Positions 1 to 9,055 of a stretch of DNA of 64,000 nt are shown here, one piece after another. The notes below the pieces were generated by a model. It saw nothing but the letters and a program-made list of their open reading frames with translations. It was not told where the DNA came from and did no database searches. Every line of letters starts with the position of its first letter. Within the stretch, counting starts at the first letter, position 1. This stretch comes from an uncultured Enhydrobacter sp. (lineage in GTDB: Bacteria; Pseudomonadota; Gammaproteobacteria; Pseudomonadales; Moraxellaceae): positions 1 through 64,000 of the forward strand of contig CAMIOS010000002.1 in the NCBI GenBank assembly GCA_946222995.1, given 5' to 3'. A program made the translations under genes and the position numbers.

Positions 1-176
1 TCTGTTAAAATAGGCAAAATCAAACCTTAGCGAGTTGGCATGATAAAGTTAATGGTACAGACTGGTAACGCATTAAAACCAGTTAGCTATTTTCTTTAAA
101 ATCAATGTCTTCTCGCTTTTTTGTGGGCAAAATTTAGTAAAATTTTAGCAAAAATCGGCAAATGGCGGAGCGACTG

Positions 177-1424
177 ATGAATACACCAACCACAACCAAC
201 CCAGTACCAGCAATTTTGGCTTTGGCAGATGGCACGATTTTTCGGGGCGTGAGTATCGGGGCTAGCGGTCACTCGGAGGGCGAAGTCGTGTTTAACACCG
301 CCATGACGGGCTATCAAGAAATTTTGACCGACCCTAGCTACGCCAAGCAAATCGTCACGCTTACCTATCCCCACATCGGCAACACAGGCACCAACGCTGA
401 GGACGGCGAATCAGGCAGCGAGCACCGCATCTGGGCGGCGGGTCTCATTATCCGTGATTCAAGTATGGTGAGTTCAAGTTTTCGTCATAGCGAGTCACTT
501 AGCGACTTTTTAAAGGCGAACAATACGGTCGCTATCGCCGAAATTGACACCCGTAAATTGACCCGTTTATTGCGGGATAAAGGGGCACAAAATGGCTGTA
601 TCATGACCGCCACGAACCGCTTAGAAATCACCAGCGGAGATGAAGCCAAAGCGGTACAACTTGCCCAAGAATTTGCAGGCTTGGAAGGGTTAGATTTGGC
701 AAAAGAATGTTGTCATCCGCAAGGGTTTGAATGGACAGCGGGTACGTGGGAACTCGCCGACAATCCAACCACCATCGCCAAATATGGCAAAACGGATAGC
801 ACCACAGGCGGGTATTTTAAACAGCTAAACAAACATATCGATAAAAAATTCCATGTGGTCGCTTATGACTTTGGCACCAAAACCAATATTTTGCGGATGC
901 TCGTGGATAGAGGCTGTCATGTGACCGTCGTGCCTGCCGAAACGCCGATTGCCGATGTATTAGCAAAAAATCCTGATGGTATTTTCTTATCAAATGGTCC
1001 TGCCGACCCGGCCGCCTGTACCTATGCTATTGAAAATGTGAAGCATATCATCGAAAACACGGATATTCCAACGTTTGGGATTTGCTTGGGGCATCAGATT
1101 TTGGGGCTTGCAAGCGGGGCAAAAACCATGAAGATGAAGCTTGGGCATCATGGGGCAAATCACCCTGTGCAAGATATCGCTAAAGGCACGGTAATGATTA
1201 CCTCACAAAATCATGGTTTTGCGATTGATGAAAGTACCTTACCTGCTAATGTGAAAGCCACGCACCGTTCGCTGTTTGATGGGACAAATCAAGGGATTGA
1301 ATTGACCAATAAGCCTGCGTTTAGTTTTCAAGGACATCCCGAAGCTAGCCCAGGACCACATGATTGTGCCCCGCTGTTTGATAAGTTTATTGATATGATG
1401 ACGAAAGTAAAAAGTAATGACTAA
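177..1424 (+). CDS. carA: Carbamoyl-phosphate synthase small (glutaminase) subunit
   Basis: This subunit hydrolyses glutamine and passes ammonia to CarB to make carbamoyl phosphate for arginine and pyrimidine synthesis in the cytoplasm. The N-terminal half is the CarA-specific domain (LADGTIFRG, FNTAMTGYQEILTDPSY). The C-terminal half is a class I glutamine amidotransferase with the nucleophile Cys in FGICLGHQI near residue 303 and the His/Glu pair in GHPEASPG near residue 388. Length (415 residues) is slightly above the usual 380. An upstream ATG at 162 is in frame, but the ATG at 177 has GGAG about seven bases before it, so it is preferred. The gene overlaps the next by 8 bases, which suggests coupled translation. 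carB lies downstream, separated by three other genes. Confidence 0.97.
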   Translation: MNTPTTTNPVPAILALADGTIFRGVSIGASGHSEGEVVFNTAMTGYQEILTDPSYAKQIVTLTYPHIGNTGTNAEDGESGSEHRIWAAGLIIRDSSMVSSSFRHSESLSDFLKANNTVAIAEIDTRKLTRLLRDKGAQNGCIMTATNRLEITSGDEAKAVQLAQEFAGLEGLDLAKECCHPQGFEWTAGTWELADNPTTIAKYGKTDSTTGGYFKQLNKHIDKKFHVVAYDFGTKTNILRMLVDRGCHVTVVPAETPIADVLAKNPDGIFLSNGPADPAACTYAIENVKHIIENTDIPTFGICLGHQILGLASGAKTMKMKLGHHGANHPVQDIAKGTVMITSQNHGFAIDESTLPANVKATHRSLFDGTNQGIELTNKPAFSFQGHPEASPGPHDCAPLFDKFIDMMTKVKSND

Positions 1425-2286
1425 ATATCCGTTTCACCTTGTCAATGTCTTTGCCGAAACGCATTTTGGTGGTAATCCGTTAGCGGTTTTCCCGAATGCA
1501 GGCGGCTTGACCGATGAGCAAATGCAACAAATCGCCCAACAATTTAACTTGAGCGAAACGGTCTTTATTTTTGCCCCAACCGATTTGCATGGTAAAAAAG
1601 CAATCGCCAATTTGCGTATTTTTACGCCCAATTATGAATTGCCACTAGCAGGACATCCGACGCTGGGCTCAGCATTTATTCTAAAACAATTAAATACTGT
1701 ACCTAATGAGTTTGTTTTAAACACGCAAGCCAAACCTGTCAAAATCAGCGTGCAAGGCAGTCATATTAACATGCAAATAGCAGGATTTAGCCATGAAACA
1801 AGCCTTGCAACTGCGGATGAGTTAGCAAAGGCGATTAGCTTAATGCCCCAAGATATCGAATCTCAAGCGTTTTGGCTAAACAGTGGTTCGCCACAGTTAT
1901 TACTGCAAGTATTAAGTAAAGAAAGCCTGTTTAACGCCAAGATTGATAAGGATTTATTGGCACAAATTTGCCAAAAAAATCGTGGGCGTGAGATGATTTG
2001 CTTATGGTTTGCCGATAGCGAAAATGATAATGTTTTTGTACGATTTTTTTCGCTTGAAAATGGGGTGATTATTCAAGACAGCGGAACAGGGTCAGCGTGT
2101 GCCAACTTAGGGGCATATTTTATTTTGCAACATCAATATCCGATTGCCAAGAATATTTATCAAGGTGATGATATGGGACGACCTAATCGCTTAGCTTTAA
2201 AAGTTGACAAAGACCAACATATTTTTGTTGGCGGTAATGTGATTGAAGTGGGAAAAGGTGAGTTTTATTTGCCTACTAATTTATAA
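1417..2286 (+). CDS. PhzF-family isomerase/epimerase
   Basis: This is a 289-residue PhzF-fold protein, a family of two-domain isomerases related to diaminopimelate epimerase; members act on small amino-acid-like molecules and most have no known substrate. The N-terminus has the family signature (VNVFAE, FGGNPLAVF) and the conserved Glu in LSETVFIF near residue 47, the general acid/base of PhzF. The second-domain signature is seen in LPLAGHPTLGSA and in DSGTGSACANLGAY. The start ATG lies inside the last codons of carA, so it is translated from the carA transcript. The substrate cannot be inferred from the sequence, and there are no phenazine genes nearby. Confidence 0.9.
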   Translation: MTKYPFHLVNVFAETHFGGNPLAVFPNAGGLTDEQMQQIAQQFNLSETVFIFAPTDLHGKKAIANLRIFTPNYELPLAGHPTLGSAFILKQLNTVPNEFVLNTQAKPVKISVQGSHINMQIAGFSHETSLATADELAKAISLMPQDIESQAFWLNSGSPQLLLQVLSKESLFNAKIDKDLLAQICQKNRGREMICLWFADSENDNVFVRFFSLENGVIIQDSGTGSACANLGAYFILQHQYPIAKNIYQGDDMGRPNRLALKVDKDQHIFVGGNVIEVGKGEFYLPTNL

Positions 2287-2300
2287 GTGGAATAGATATA

Positions 2301-2540
2301 ATGAGCCAAATTATCATTAATTTAGACGACCAATTTGCCAGCCAAGTTTACGCCTATACAGCGAGCCATCAAACCACGTTTGAGCAGATGACCAAACAAC
2401 TTTGGCAAGATTTTTTAGCAAAAAAAACCGAAACATCAACTGATGAAGATTTTTTAACTTTGCTTGAAACCACCAAAGGTATTTGGCAACATGGTGACGG
2501 CTTGGCTTACCAAGAAAATTTACGGGCGGAATGGGACTAA
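2301..2540 (+). CDS. Type II antitoxin, VapB-like, partner of the PIN toxin
   Basis: This 79-residue protein lies directly before a PIN-domain toxin, with its TAA abutting the toxin ATG. The N-terminus (MSQIIINLDDQFASQVYAY) resembles the short strand followed by helices found in ribbon-helix-helix antitoxins, and the C-terminus (GLAYQENLRAEWD) is the acidic, Arg-containing tail by which such antitoxins usually bind PIN toxins. Size, order and spacing are typical of a vapBC-type pair. The DNA-binding role is inferred from family behaviour. I do not recognise the exact antitoxin family. It sits within the carA-carB gene cluster. Confidence 0.72.
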   Translation: MSQIIINLDDQFASQVYAYTASHQTTFEQMTKQLWQDFLAKKTETSTDEDFLTLLETTKGIWQHGDGLAYQENLRAEWD

Positions 2541-2933
2541 ATGGTAAAAAAATATTTATTGGATTCTGTCATTTTAATCGACCATTTTAATGGCAATCCC
2601 CAAGCAACCCAGTTTATTCAAAACCATGCGAAAGATTGCGTGCTTTCTGCCGTTACCCGAGCCGAAGTTTTGACAGGGTTTGATGCACAACAAAAACCAG
2701 CAGTTATCAAATTTTTGGATAAATTTGATACTTTAATCATAGATAAAGCGGTTGCGGACTTAACGGCTGTTTTTCGCAGAACTTACCGCATTAAACTGCC
2801 CGATTCACTACAAGCCACTTTAGCGATTTACCATAATTTAGTTTTGGTTAGTCGTAATACCAAAGATTTTAAAGAAGGTCATCTATATTTGGGGCGTGAT
2901 GACCTTATTTTATGCCCATATACTTTGCAATAA
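2541..2933 (+). CDS. vapC: VapC-like PIN-domain ribonuclease toxin
   Basis: This 130-residue PIN-domain protein is probably the toxin of a type II pair; such toxins cleave RNA, often tRNA, using Mg2+ held by acidic residues. The acidic set can be seen: Asp8 (YLLDSVILID, also Asp13), Glu42 (TRAEVLTG), Asp88 (KLPDSLQAT) and Asp109 (VSRNTKDF). All canonical positions are present, so the toxin looks intact. The start codon follows the antitoxin stop directly, so translation is coupled. The pair lies between phzF and carB in the same direction, so transcription of carB probably passes through it. Confidence 0.88.
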   Translation: MVKKYLLDSVILIDHFNGNPQATQFIQNHAKDCVLSAVTRAEVLTGFDAQQKPAVIKFLDKFDTLIIDKAVADLTAVFRRTYRIKLPDSLQATLAIYHNLVLVSRNTKDFKEGHLYLGRDDLILCPYTLQ

Positions 2934-2946
2934 AGGGTGAAACGCA

Positions 2947-5900
2947 ATGCCAAAACGTACCGACATCAAATCCATTCTCATCATCGGGGCAGGTCCTATC
3001 GTCATCGGACAAGCTTGTGAATTCGACTACTCAGGGGCTCAAGCCTGTAAAGCCTTGCGGGAAGAAGGCTACCGAGTGATTCTGGTCAATTCCAACCCCG
3101 CCACCATCATGACCGACCCCGTCATGGCAGATGCCACCTATATCGAGCCGATTACTTGGCAAACGGTGGAACGCATCATCGAAAAAGAGCGTCCCGATGC
3201 CATCTTGCCAACCATGGGCGGACAAACGGCATTAAACTGTGCATTAGATTTGGATAAACATGGCGTATTGGCAAAATATAACGTCGAACTGATTGGCGCA
3301 ACCAAAGATGCGATTGAAAAAGCCGAAGACCGTGACCTGTTTGACAAAGCCATGAAAAAAATCGGCTTAGAATGCCCCCGTGCCGAAGTCGCCGAAACCA
3401 TGGAGCAAGCCTTTGAGATTCAAGCCAAAGTCGGCTTTCCGTGTATCATTCGCCCGTCGTTTACCATGGGCGGGTCAGGCGGTGGTATCGCCTATAACCG
3501 TGACGAGTTTGTCGAGATTTGCGAGCGGGGTTTTGACCTATCGCCGACCCATCAGCTACTCATTGACGAAAGTCTCATCGGCTGGAAAGAGTATGAAATG
3601 GAAGTGGTACGGGATAAAAACGACAACTGTATCATCATTTGCTCGATTGAAAACTTTGACCCGATGGGCGTACACACAGGCGATTCCATCACCGTTGCCC
3701 CTGCCCAGACCTTGACCGATAAAGAATACCAAATCATGCGTAACGCCTCGATTGCGGTACTGCGTGAGATTGGCGTAGAAACAGGCGGTTCAAACGTGCA
3801 GTTTGGGATTAACCCCGACACAGGGCGTATGGTGGTGATTGAGATGAACCCCCGTGTCAGTCGTTCGTCTGCCTTGGCAAGTAAAGCGACAGGCTTTCCA
3901 ATTGCCAAAATCGCTGCCAAATTGGCAGTCGGCTATACACTTGACGAGCTAAAAAACGACATCACAGGCGGTAAAACCCCCGCGAGCTTTGAGCCAGCGA
4001 TTGACTATGTCGTAACCAAAGTACCTCGCTTTAACTTTGAAAAATTTCCACAAGCCGATAATACGCTTTCAACCCAAATGAAATCGGTGGGCGAAGTGAT
4101 GGCGATTGGACGAAATTTCCAAGAATCCATGCAAAAGGCGTTGCGTGGGCTGGAGATTGGCGTCAATGGCTTTGATGAGTATTTGGACGTTAACCAAGAC
4201 AAAGAAAGCAATTTAGCCACCTTAAAAGTGAAACTCAAAACCCCAACCCCTGAGCGGATTTTTTATATTGCCGATGCGTTTCGCGTTGGTATGAGCGTGG
4301 ATGAGGTGTTTGAATTTACCAAAATCGACCCCTGGTTTTTGGTACAAATCGAAGACATCGTCAAAACCGAACAACAAGTCAAAGAAACAGGCTTTGGCGG
4401 ATTAACCGCGAGCAATATGCGGGTGTTTAAACGCAAAGGCTTGTCGGATTTACGCCTTGCCACGTTACTTGGCATTTCACAAAAACAACTGCGTAAAAAA
4501 CGCTGGGATTTGGGCGTGTATCCCGTGTATAAACGGGTGGATACCTGTGCCGCCGAGTTTGAAACCTCGACCGCCTATATGTACTCGACCTATGACGAAG
4601 AAAGCGAAGCCAACCCCTCCAACAACAAAAAAATCATGGTTATCGGTGGCGGCCCGAATCGTATCGGGCAAGGCATTGAATTTGATTACTGCTGTGTGCA
4701 TGCCGCCCTCGCCATGCGGGAAGATGGTTATGAGACCATCATGGTCAACTGTAACCCAGAGACCGTTTCCACCGATTATGACACCTCAGACCGTCTGTAT
4801 TTTGAGCCGATTACCTTAGAAGATGTGCTTGAAATCGTGCGAGTGGAAAACCCTGAAGGTGTAATCGTGCAGTATGGCGGACAAACGCCATTAAAATTGG
4901 CTCGTGCCTTAGAAGCCGCAGGCGTAAACATCATCGGCACTAGCCCCGATGCCATCGATAGAGCCGAAGACCGTGAGCGGTTTCAGCACATGATTCATCA
5001 GCTTGGCTTTACTCAGCCACCCAATGCGCTCGCGACCAGTACCGAAGACGGTATTGTCAAAGCCGAGAAAGTCGGCTATCCGCTCGTCGTGCGTCCGTCG
5101 TATGTGCTTGGCGGTCGGGCGATGGAAATCGTGTATAACGAAAACGAGCTACGTCGTTACCTGCGTGAAGCGGTGCAAGCATCGAATGAAGCCCCTGTGC
5201 TACTTGACCGCTTCTTGGATGATGCGATTGAAGTCGATGTCGATTGTATCTCGGACGGGCAAAATGTGGTGATTGGCGGGATTATGCAACATATCGAACA
5301 AGCAGGCGTGCATTCAGGCGACTCGGCGTGTTCGATTCCTGTATATTCGTTAAGCCAAGAGATTTGTGATGTCATGCGTGAACAGACCATCGCTATGGCA
5401 AAAGAGCTGGGCGTGGTCGGGCTAATGAACGTACAATATGCGGTCAAAGATGGCGTGGTATATATCCTTGAAGTCAATCCTCGTGCCTCTCGCACCGTGC
5501 CATTCGTGTCAAAATGTATCGGCACGTCACTTGCCCAAGTCGCCGCCCGCTGTATGGCAGGTAAAACCTTAGCCGAACAAAACTTTACCACCGAAATTAT
5601 CCCGACCTTCTTTGCGGTGAAAGAAGCGGTGTTCCCGTTTGCTAAATTCCCTGGCGTGGACCCAATTTTAAGCCCAGAGATGAAATCAACAGGTGAAGTC
5701 ATGGGCGTGGGCACAACCTTTGGCGAGGCGTACTATAAAGCGGTGATTGGCAGTAATGACCGTTTACCGGGGTTGCCTGTCGATGGCGAAGTCAAAAAAG
5801 TGTTCTTGTCGGTGCGTGACAGCGACAAAGCAGGGCTAATCCCTGTCGCCAAACAGTTTATCGACTATGGCTTTAAATTGGTTGCCACAGGCGGTACATA

Positions 5901-6198
5901 TAAGGCATTACTGGATGCGGGCTTGGCGTGCGAAAAAATTAACAAAGTCACCGAAGGTCGCCCACATATTGTCGATGCCATTAAAAATGGCGAGATTGAT
6001 GTGATTGTTAATACCACTGAAGGCAAGCAAGCCCATGAAGATTCGTTCTCGATTCGTCGTAGTGCCTTGCAGCATAAGGTGTTTAATGTGACGACCTTAA
6101 ATGCGGCGGCGGCGGTGGTCGAGGCGTATAAAGTGACCTTACCGTTTGATGTGTATAAATTGCAGGATTTACATGCCCAAGCAAAAACAGTAAAATAA
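2947..6198 (+). CDS. carB: Carbamoyl-phosphate synthase large subunit
   Basis: This 1083-residue synthase uses bicarbonate, two ATP and ammonia channelled from CarA to make carbamoyl phosphate. Two homologous ATP-grasp halves are visible: the first from MPKRTDIKSILIIGAGPIVI, the second from about residue 560 (KKIMVIGGGPNRIGQGIEFD). Each half carries paired RPSF/RPSY and EVNPRASR-type motifs. The C-terminal 140 residues form the MGS-like allosteric domain (VATGGTYKALLDAGL, IVNTTEG), which in relatives binds UMP, IMP or ornithine. Length matches the family. The gene is 13 bases after the toxin gene, with a purine-rich AGGGTG upstream of the ATG, and is followed by a strong terminator. Confidence 0.98.
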   Translation: MPKRTDIKSILIIGAGPIVIGQACEFDYSGAQACKALREEGYRVILVNSNPATIMTDPVMADATYIEPITWQTVERIIEKERPDAILPTMGGQTALNCALDLDKHGVLAKYNVELIGATKDAIEKAEDRDLFDKAMKKIGLECPRAEVAETMEQAFEIQAKVGFPCIIRPSFTMGGSGGGIAYNRDEFVEICERGFDLSPTHQLLIDESLIGWKEYEMEVVRDKNDNCIIICSIENFDPMGVHTGDSITVAPAQTLTDKEYQIMRNASIAVLREIGVETGGSNVQFGINPDTGRMVVIEMNPRVSRSSALASKATGFPIAKIAAKLAVGYTLDELKNDITGGKTPASFEPAIDYVVTKVPRFNFEKFPQADNTLSTQMKSVGEVMAIGRNFQESMQKALRGLEIGVNGFDEYLDVNQDKESNLATLKVKLKTPTPERIFYIADAFRVGMSVDEVFEFTKIDPWFLVQIEDIVKTEQQVKETGFGGLTASNMRVFKRKGLSDLRLATLLGISQKQLRKKRWDLGVYPVYKRVDTCAAEFETSTAYMYSTYDEESEANPSNNKKIMVIGGGPNRIGQGIEFDYCCVHAALAMREDGYETIMVNCNPETVSTDYDTSDRLYFEPITLEDVLEIVRVENPEGVIVQYGGQTPLKLARALEAAGVNIIGTSPDAIDRAEDRERFQHMIHQLGFTQPPNALATSTEDGIVKAEKVGYPLVVRPSYVLGGRAMEIVYNENELRRYLREAVQASNEAPVLLDRFLDDAIEVDVDCISDGQNVVIGGIMQHIEQAGVHSGDSACSIPVYSLSQEICDVMREQTIAMAKELGVVGLMNVQYAVKDGVVYILEVNPRASRTVPFVSKCIGTSLAQVAARCMAGKTLAEQNFTTEIIPTFFAVKEAVFPFAKFPGVDPILSPEMKSTGEVMGVGTTFGEAYYKAVIGSNDRLPGLPVDGEVKKVFLSVRDSDKAGLIPVAKQFIDYGFKLVATGGTYKALLDAGLACEKINKVTEGRPHIVDAIKNGEIDVIVNTTEGKQAHEDSFSIRRSALQHKVFNVTTLNAAAAVVEAYKVTLPFDVYKLQDLHAQAKTVK

Positions 6199-6235
6199 GC
6201 ACTATTGACCCAATTTGTTGTAAAATTTTAACAAA

Positions 6236-6278
6236 AACCGCTGCTAGATGGCTAATGTTGTCTAGCATGGTTTTTTTT
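6236..6278 (+). terminator. Rho-independent terminator after carB
   Basis: A GC-containing hairpin with arms TGCTAGA and TCTAGCA, extended by AACC/GGTT, is followed by a run of eight T. It lies about 40 bases after the carB stop and closes the carA-phzF-toxin/antitoxin-carB cluster. Confidence 0.8.
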
Positions 6279-6332
6279 ATCTTGTAAAAAATATTTTTGG
6301 CAACTTTGCCACTTGTGACAAAAGGACACTCT

Positions 6333-6809
6333 ATGCAACGCTACCCTATGACCCCACAAGGCCATGCCGCTTTAGAAGAAGAACTAAAGCAGCTAAAAAC
6401 TGTTGACCGCCCACGTATTACCGCAGCGATTGCTGAAGCCCGTGAGCACGGCGATTTGAAAGAAAATGCCGAATACCACGCTGCCCGTGAACAACAAGGT
6501 TTTTGTGAAGCCCGTATTCGTGATATCGAAGCCAAACTAGGCGGTGCAGAAATTATCGACCCACTTAAATTGCCCCAAGAAGGTCGGGTGGTGTTTGGGG
6601 TGACCGTGGTGATTGAAAATATTGATACCGAAGAGCAAAAACGCTACAAAATCGTCGGCGATGATGAGGCGGATTTTAAAGCCAACAAAATCTCCATCAA
6701 CTCCCCAATTGCTCGTGGCTTGATTGGCAAATCAGAAGGCGATGAAGCCAAAATTGAAACGCCAAGCGGCACTGTTGAGTATGAAATTGTCGAAATTATT
6801 TACGAATAA
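6333..6809 (+). CDS. greA: Transcription elongation factor GreA
   Basis: GreA enters the secondary channel of RNA polymerase and stimulates cleavage of backtracked transcripts. The protein is 158 residues long, the same as E. coli GreA. It has the N-terminal coiled coil (residues 1 to about 75), with the acidic tip in EHGDLKENAEYH holding the Asp and Glu that position Mg2+, and a C-terminal FKBP-like domain (GVTVVIENIDTE, ISINSPIARGLIG). The start at 6333 (MQRYPMTPQGHAALEEEL) matches the family and has AAAGGA six bases upstream; the in-frame ATG at 6297 would add twelve atypical residues. greA following carB is a known gammaproteobacterial order. Confidence 0.97.
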   Translation: MQRYPMTPQGHAALEEELKQLKTVDRPRITAAIAEAREHGDLKENAEYHAAREQQGFCEARIRDIEAKLGGAEIIDPLKLPQEGRVVFGVTVVIENIDTEEQKRYKIVGDDEADFKANKISINSPIARGLIGKSEGDEAKIETPSGTVEYEIVEIIYE

Positions 6810-6863
6810 GATGGCATTGTATACACCATCTTACTTGCTATAACTTTGTAGTCATTTTTATAA

Positions 6864-6887
6864 AGCCAATCATTGATTGGCTTTTTT
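6864..6887 (+). terminator. Rho-independent terminator after greA
   Basis: The arms AGCCAAT and ATTGGCT enclose a five-base loop and are followed by a T run. It lies about 55 bases downstream of the greA stop and overlaps an in-frame ATG upstream of argG, which argues against that ATG being the argG start. Confidence 0.8.
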
Positions 6888-7013
6888 ATGTTTACGCTTA
6901 AAAATGGCATAAAATGCTTTGACAAAAGTGTTACAATAATTCGATTTTTCATGTTATTTTTTAAGATATTTTTTTACGTTAATTTTGTCATATTACAAGG
7001 GACGCAAATCGCC

Positions 7014-8354
7014 ATGAATCAAAACGCCACTATTTTACAAACTGTGCCTGTGGGACAAAAAGTTGGAATTGCTTTTTCGGGCGGGCTCGATACCTCTGCT
7101 GCCCTACTGTGGATGAAGCAAAAAGGGGCATTACCCTACGCTTATACCGCAAACTTAGGGCAACCTGATGAAAACGATTACAATGCAATTCCCAAAAAAG
7201 CCGACCAATATGGGGCGGTCAAGGCGCGCTTGATTGATTGTCGTTTGCAATTGGCGTTAGAAGGTATTGCCGCGATACAATGTGGGGCGTTTCATGTCAG
7301 CACGGGTGGAATGCCGTATTTTAACACCACACCCCTTGGGCGTGCTGTGACAGGTACCATGCTTGTCACCGCCATGAAAGAAGATGATGTCAATATTTGG
7401 GGTGATGGCTCAACTTATAAAGGCAATGATATTGAGCGTTTTTATCGGTATGGATTACTCACTAATCCGAATTTAAAAATTTATAAACCTTGGCTAGATC
7501 AGACCTTTATTGACGAACTAGGCGGTCGTAGTGAGATGTCGCAATTTTTGATTGATAATGGCTTTGACTACAAAATGTCCAAAGAAAAAGCCTATTCTAC
7601 CGATTCAAATATGCTTGGGGCAACCCATGAAGCCAAGGATTTGGAATTTTTGAACGCCAGTATGCACATTGTACAGCCAATCATGGGCGTGGCGTTTTGG
7701 GATGAGTCGGTCAACATCGACAAAGAAACGGTCACCATACGTTTTGAGCAAGGCATGCCCGTGGCGATCAATGGCGAAACATTTGACAGTTCCGTGGATT
7801 TGATTTTAAAGGCCAATGAAATCGGTGGTCGTCATGGTCTTGGCATGAGTGACCAAATCGAAAACCGTATCATCGAAGCCAAATCTCGCGGGATTTATGA
7901 AGCGCCTGCGATGGCGTTATTGCATATCGCTTATGAGCGATTGGTGACAGGGATTCATAACGAAGACACCATCGAGCAGTATCGTATCAATGGTTTACGT
8001 TTGGGTCGATTGTTGTATCAAGGTCGTTGGTTTGATAGCCAAGCCTTGATGCTGCGTGAAACCGCCCAGCGTTGGGTCGCCAAAGCGATTACCGGCGAGG
8101 TGAGCATTGAGTTACGTCGCGGTAATGATTACACGATTTTAAATACCTTATCGGATAATTTAACCTATGCCCCAGAACGCCTATCGATGGAAAAAGTTGA
8201 AGATGCTGCCTTTACGCCGATGGATCGTATCGGGCAATTGACCATGCGTAATTTAGATATTTCAGACACGCGCAATAAACTGGCGATTTATAGCCAAACG
8301 GGGCTATTGGCAAATGCCAAAGGCTCGGATGTGCCGCAGCTTGAGCAAAAATAA
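7014..8354 (+). CDS. argG: Argininosuccinate synthase
   Basis: ArgG joins citrulline and aspartate with ATP to form argininosuccinate, the penultimate step of arginine synthesis, and uses carbamoyl phosphate made by CarAB upstream. The N-terminal ATP pyrophosphatase P-loop is AFSGGLDTSAALLWM, around residues 20 to 34. The protein is 446 residues and of the longer E. coli-like type. The open frame extends upstream to 6873, but those 47 residues are hydrophobic, atypical and overlap the greA terminator. The ATG at 7014 (MNQNATILQTVPVGQK) matches the family start and follows an AAGGGA. Confidence 0.97.
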   Translation: MNQNATILQTVPVGQKVGIAFSGGLDTSAALLWMKQKGALPYAYTANLGQPDENDYNAIPKKADQYGAVKARLIDCRLQLALEGIAAIQCGAFHVSTGGMPYFNTTPLGRAVTGTMLVTAMKEDDVNIWGDGSTYKGNDIERFYRYGLLTNPNLKIYKPWLDQTFIDELGGRSEMSQFLIDNGFDYKMSKEKAYSTDSNMLGATHEAKDLEFLNASMHIVQPIMGVAFWDESVNIDKETVTIRFEQGMPVAINGETFDSSVDLILKANEIGGRHGLGMSDQIENRIIEAKSRGIYEAPAMALLHIAYERLVTGIHNEDTIEQYRINGLRLGRLLYQGRWFDSQALMLRETAQRWVAKAITGEVSIELRRGNDYTILNTLSDNLTYAPERLSMEKVEDAAFTPMDRIGQLTMRNLDISDTRNKLAIYSQTGLLANAKGSDVPQLEQK

Positions 8355-8371
8355 GTTTTAACGTCATAAAG

Positions 8372-8398
8372 AAGAGCAAATTACTTTGCTCTTTTTTT
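8372..8398 (+). terminator. Rho-independent terminator after argG
   Basis: A nine-base-pair perfect stem, AAGAGCAAA with TTTGCTCTT, has a TTAC loop and a run of T on the plus strand. It separates argG from the convergent HPP-family gene. Confidence 0.85.
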
Positions 8399-8418
8399 GC
8401 CTATATTTTCAAAATATT

Positions 8419-8928
8419 TTACCAGTATATTGGGTAACTTCGTTCTTCTCCGCCCCAGTTGTTATAAATCAATGCAACTGCAACTAGAATCACCGAGCCA
8501 AACAACGTCGGTGTCAATAAAAAATCCCAATGAGCCAAAGACAACATCACAATCAATGGATTTGAACCTGCAGGTGGATGCGGAACTTTGAGCAATAGCA
8601 TAAAGACAATCGCAGTTGCCACCGCAAACGCCATGCTAAATGGTGAAATACCTAGCAAATTCATTATTACCAAGCCTGTCAAACTTGCGACAAAATGACC
8701 CCCTATCACATTGCGGGGCTGTGCAAATGGGCTACTAGGATAAGCAAACACGAGTAAACAACTTGCACCAAATGACCCTAAAATCAAAGGACTTTTGACT
8801 ACATTTGTCATTCCACTAAATGCCAATGTTGCCAAAAATGCCCCTAGCCATGCCAGTAACATTTGTTTTTTGGATAATCGAGCAGGAACTGCTTGTTTAG
8901 CATTTTGCCAGTTTCTAATCAATTTCAT
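8419..8928 (-). CDS. HPP-family integral membrane protein
   Basis: This 169-residue inner-membrane protein has about four or five hydrophobic segments and the family signature PHPPAGSNPL near residue 132. HPP proteins are small membrane proteins; some plant and cyanobacterial members transport nitrite, but the bacterial role is not settled. An ATG at 8961 is in frame, but the ATG at 8928 has GGAG eight bases upstream and gives the usual N-terminus (MKLIRNWQ). The gene is divergent from a TetR regulator and its promoter region contains a 42-base palindrome, so it is probably a target of that repressor. Confidence 0.82.
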   Translation of the reverse strand: MKLIRNWQNAKQAVPARLSKKQMLLAWLGAFLATLAFSGMTNVVKSPLILGSFGASCLLVFAYPSSPFAQPRNVIGGHFVASLTGLVIMNLLGISPFSMAFAVATAIVFMLLLKVPHPPAGSNPLIVMLSLAHWDFLLTPTLFGSVILVAVALIYNNWGGEERSYPIYW

Positions 8929-8954
8929 TATTTTTACTCCAAAAATATAAAAAT

Positions 8955-8996
8955 ATACCAATTGGTTTACTTTTAATAAAGTAAACTAAATGGTAT
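8955..8996. promoter_or_regulatory. Palindromic operator between HPP gene and tetR-type gene
   Basis: Two 19-base arms (8955-8973 and 8978-8996) are inverted copies with two mismatches, separated by TAAT. The arms contain GTTTACTTT and AAAGTAAAC. The site lies 26 bases upstream of the HPP start and 59 bases upstream of the TetR start. Its size and symmetry fit a TetR-family operator controlling both divergent genes. Binding is inferred. Confidence 0.65.
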
Positions 8997-9055
8997 ACTA
9001 AATCAATCCTTTTTTTTGCATAATACTTATATATTTATTTTGGACAGAACTAAAA

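Noticed and set aside
1..176. Attenuator or riboswitch upstream of carA
   Set aside because: Only a weak ACTGGT/ACCAGT hairpin (61-83) is present, with no leader peptide or known aptamer pattern.
5157..5714. 185-codon open frame on the minus strand inside carB
   Set aside because: carB fills the plus strand with a strong family match; the antisense frame is a by-product of its codon use and has no motif or ribosome site.
6873..7013. N-terminal extension of argG from the ATG at 6873
   Set aside because: It overlaps the greA terminator and encodes a hydrophobic, atypical stretch; the ATG at 7014 matches the family.
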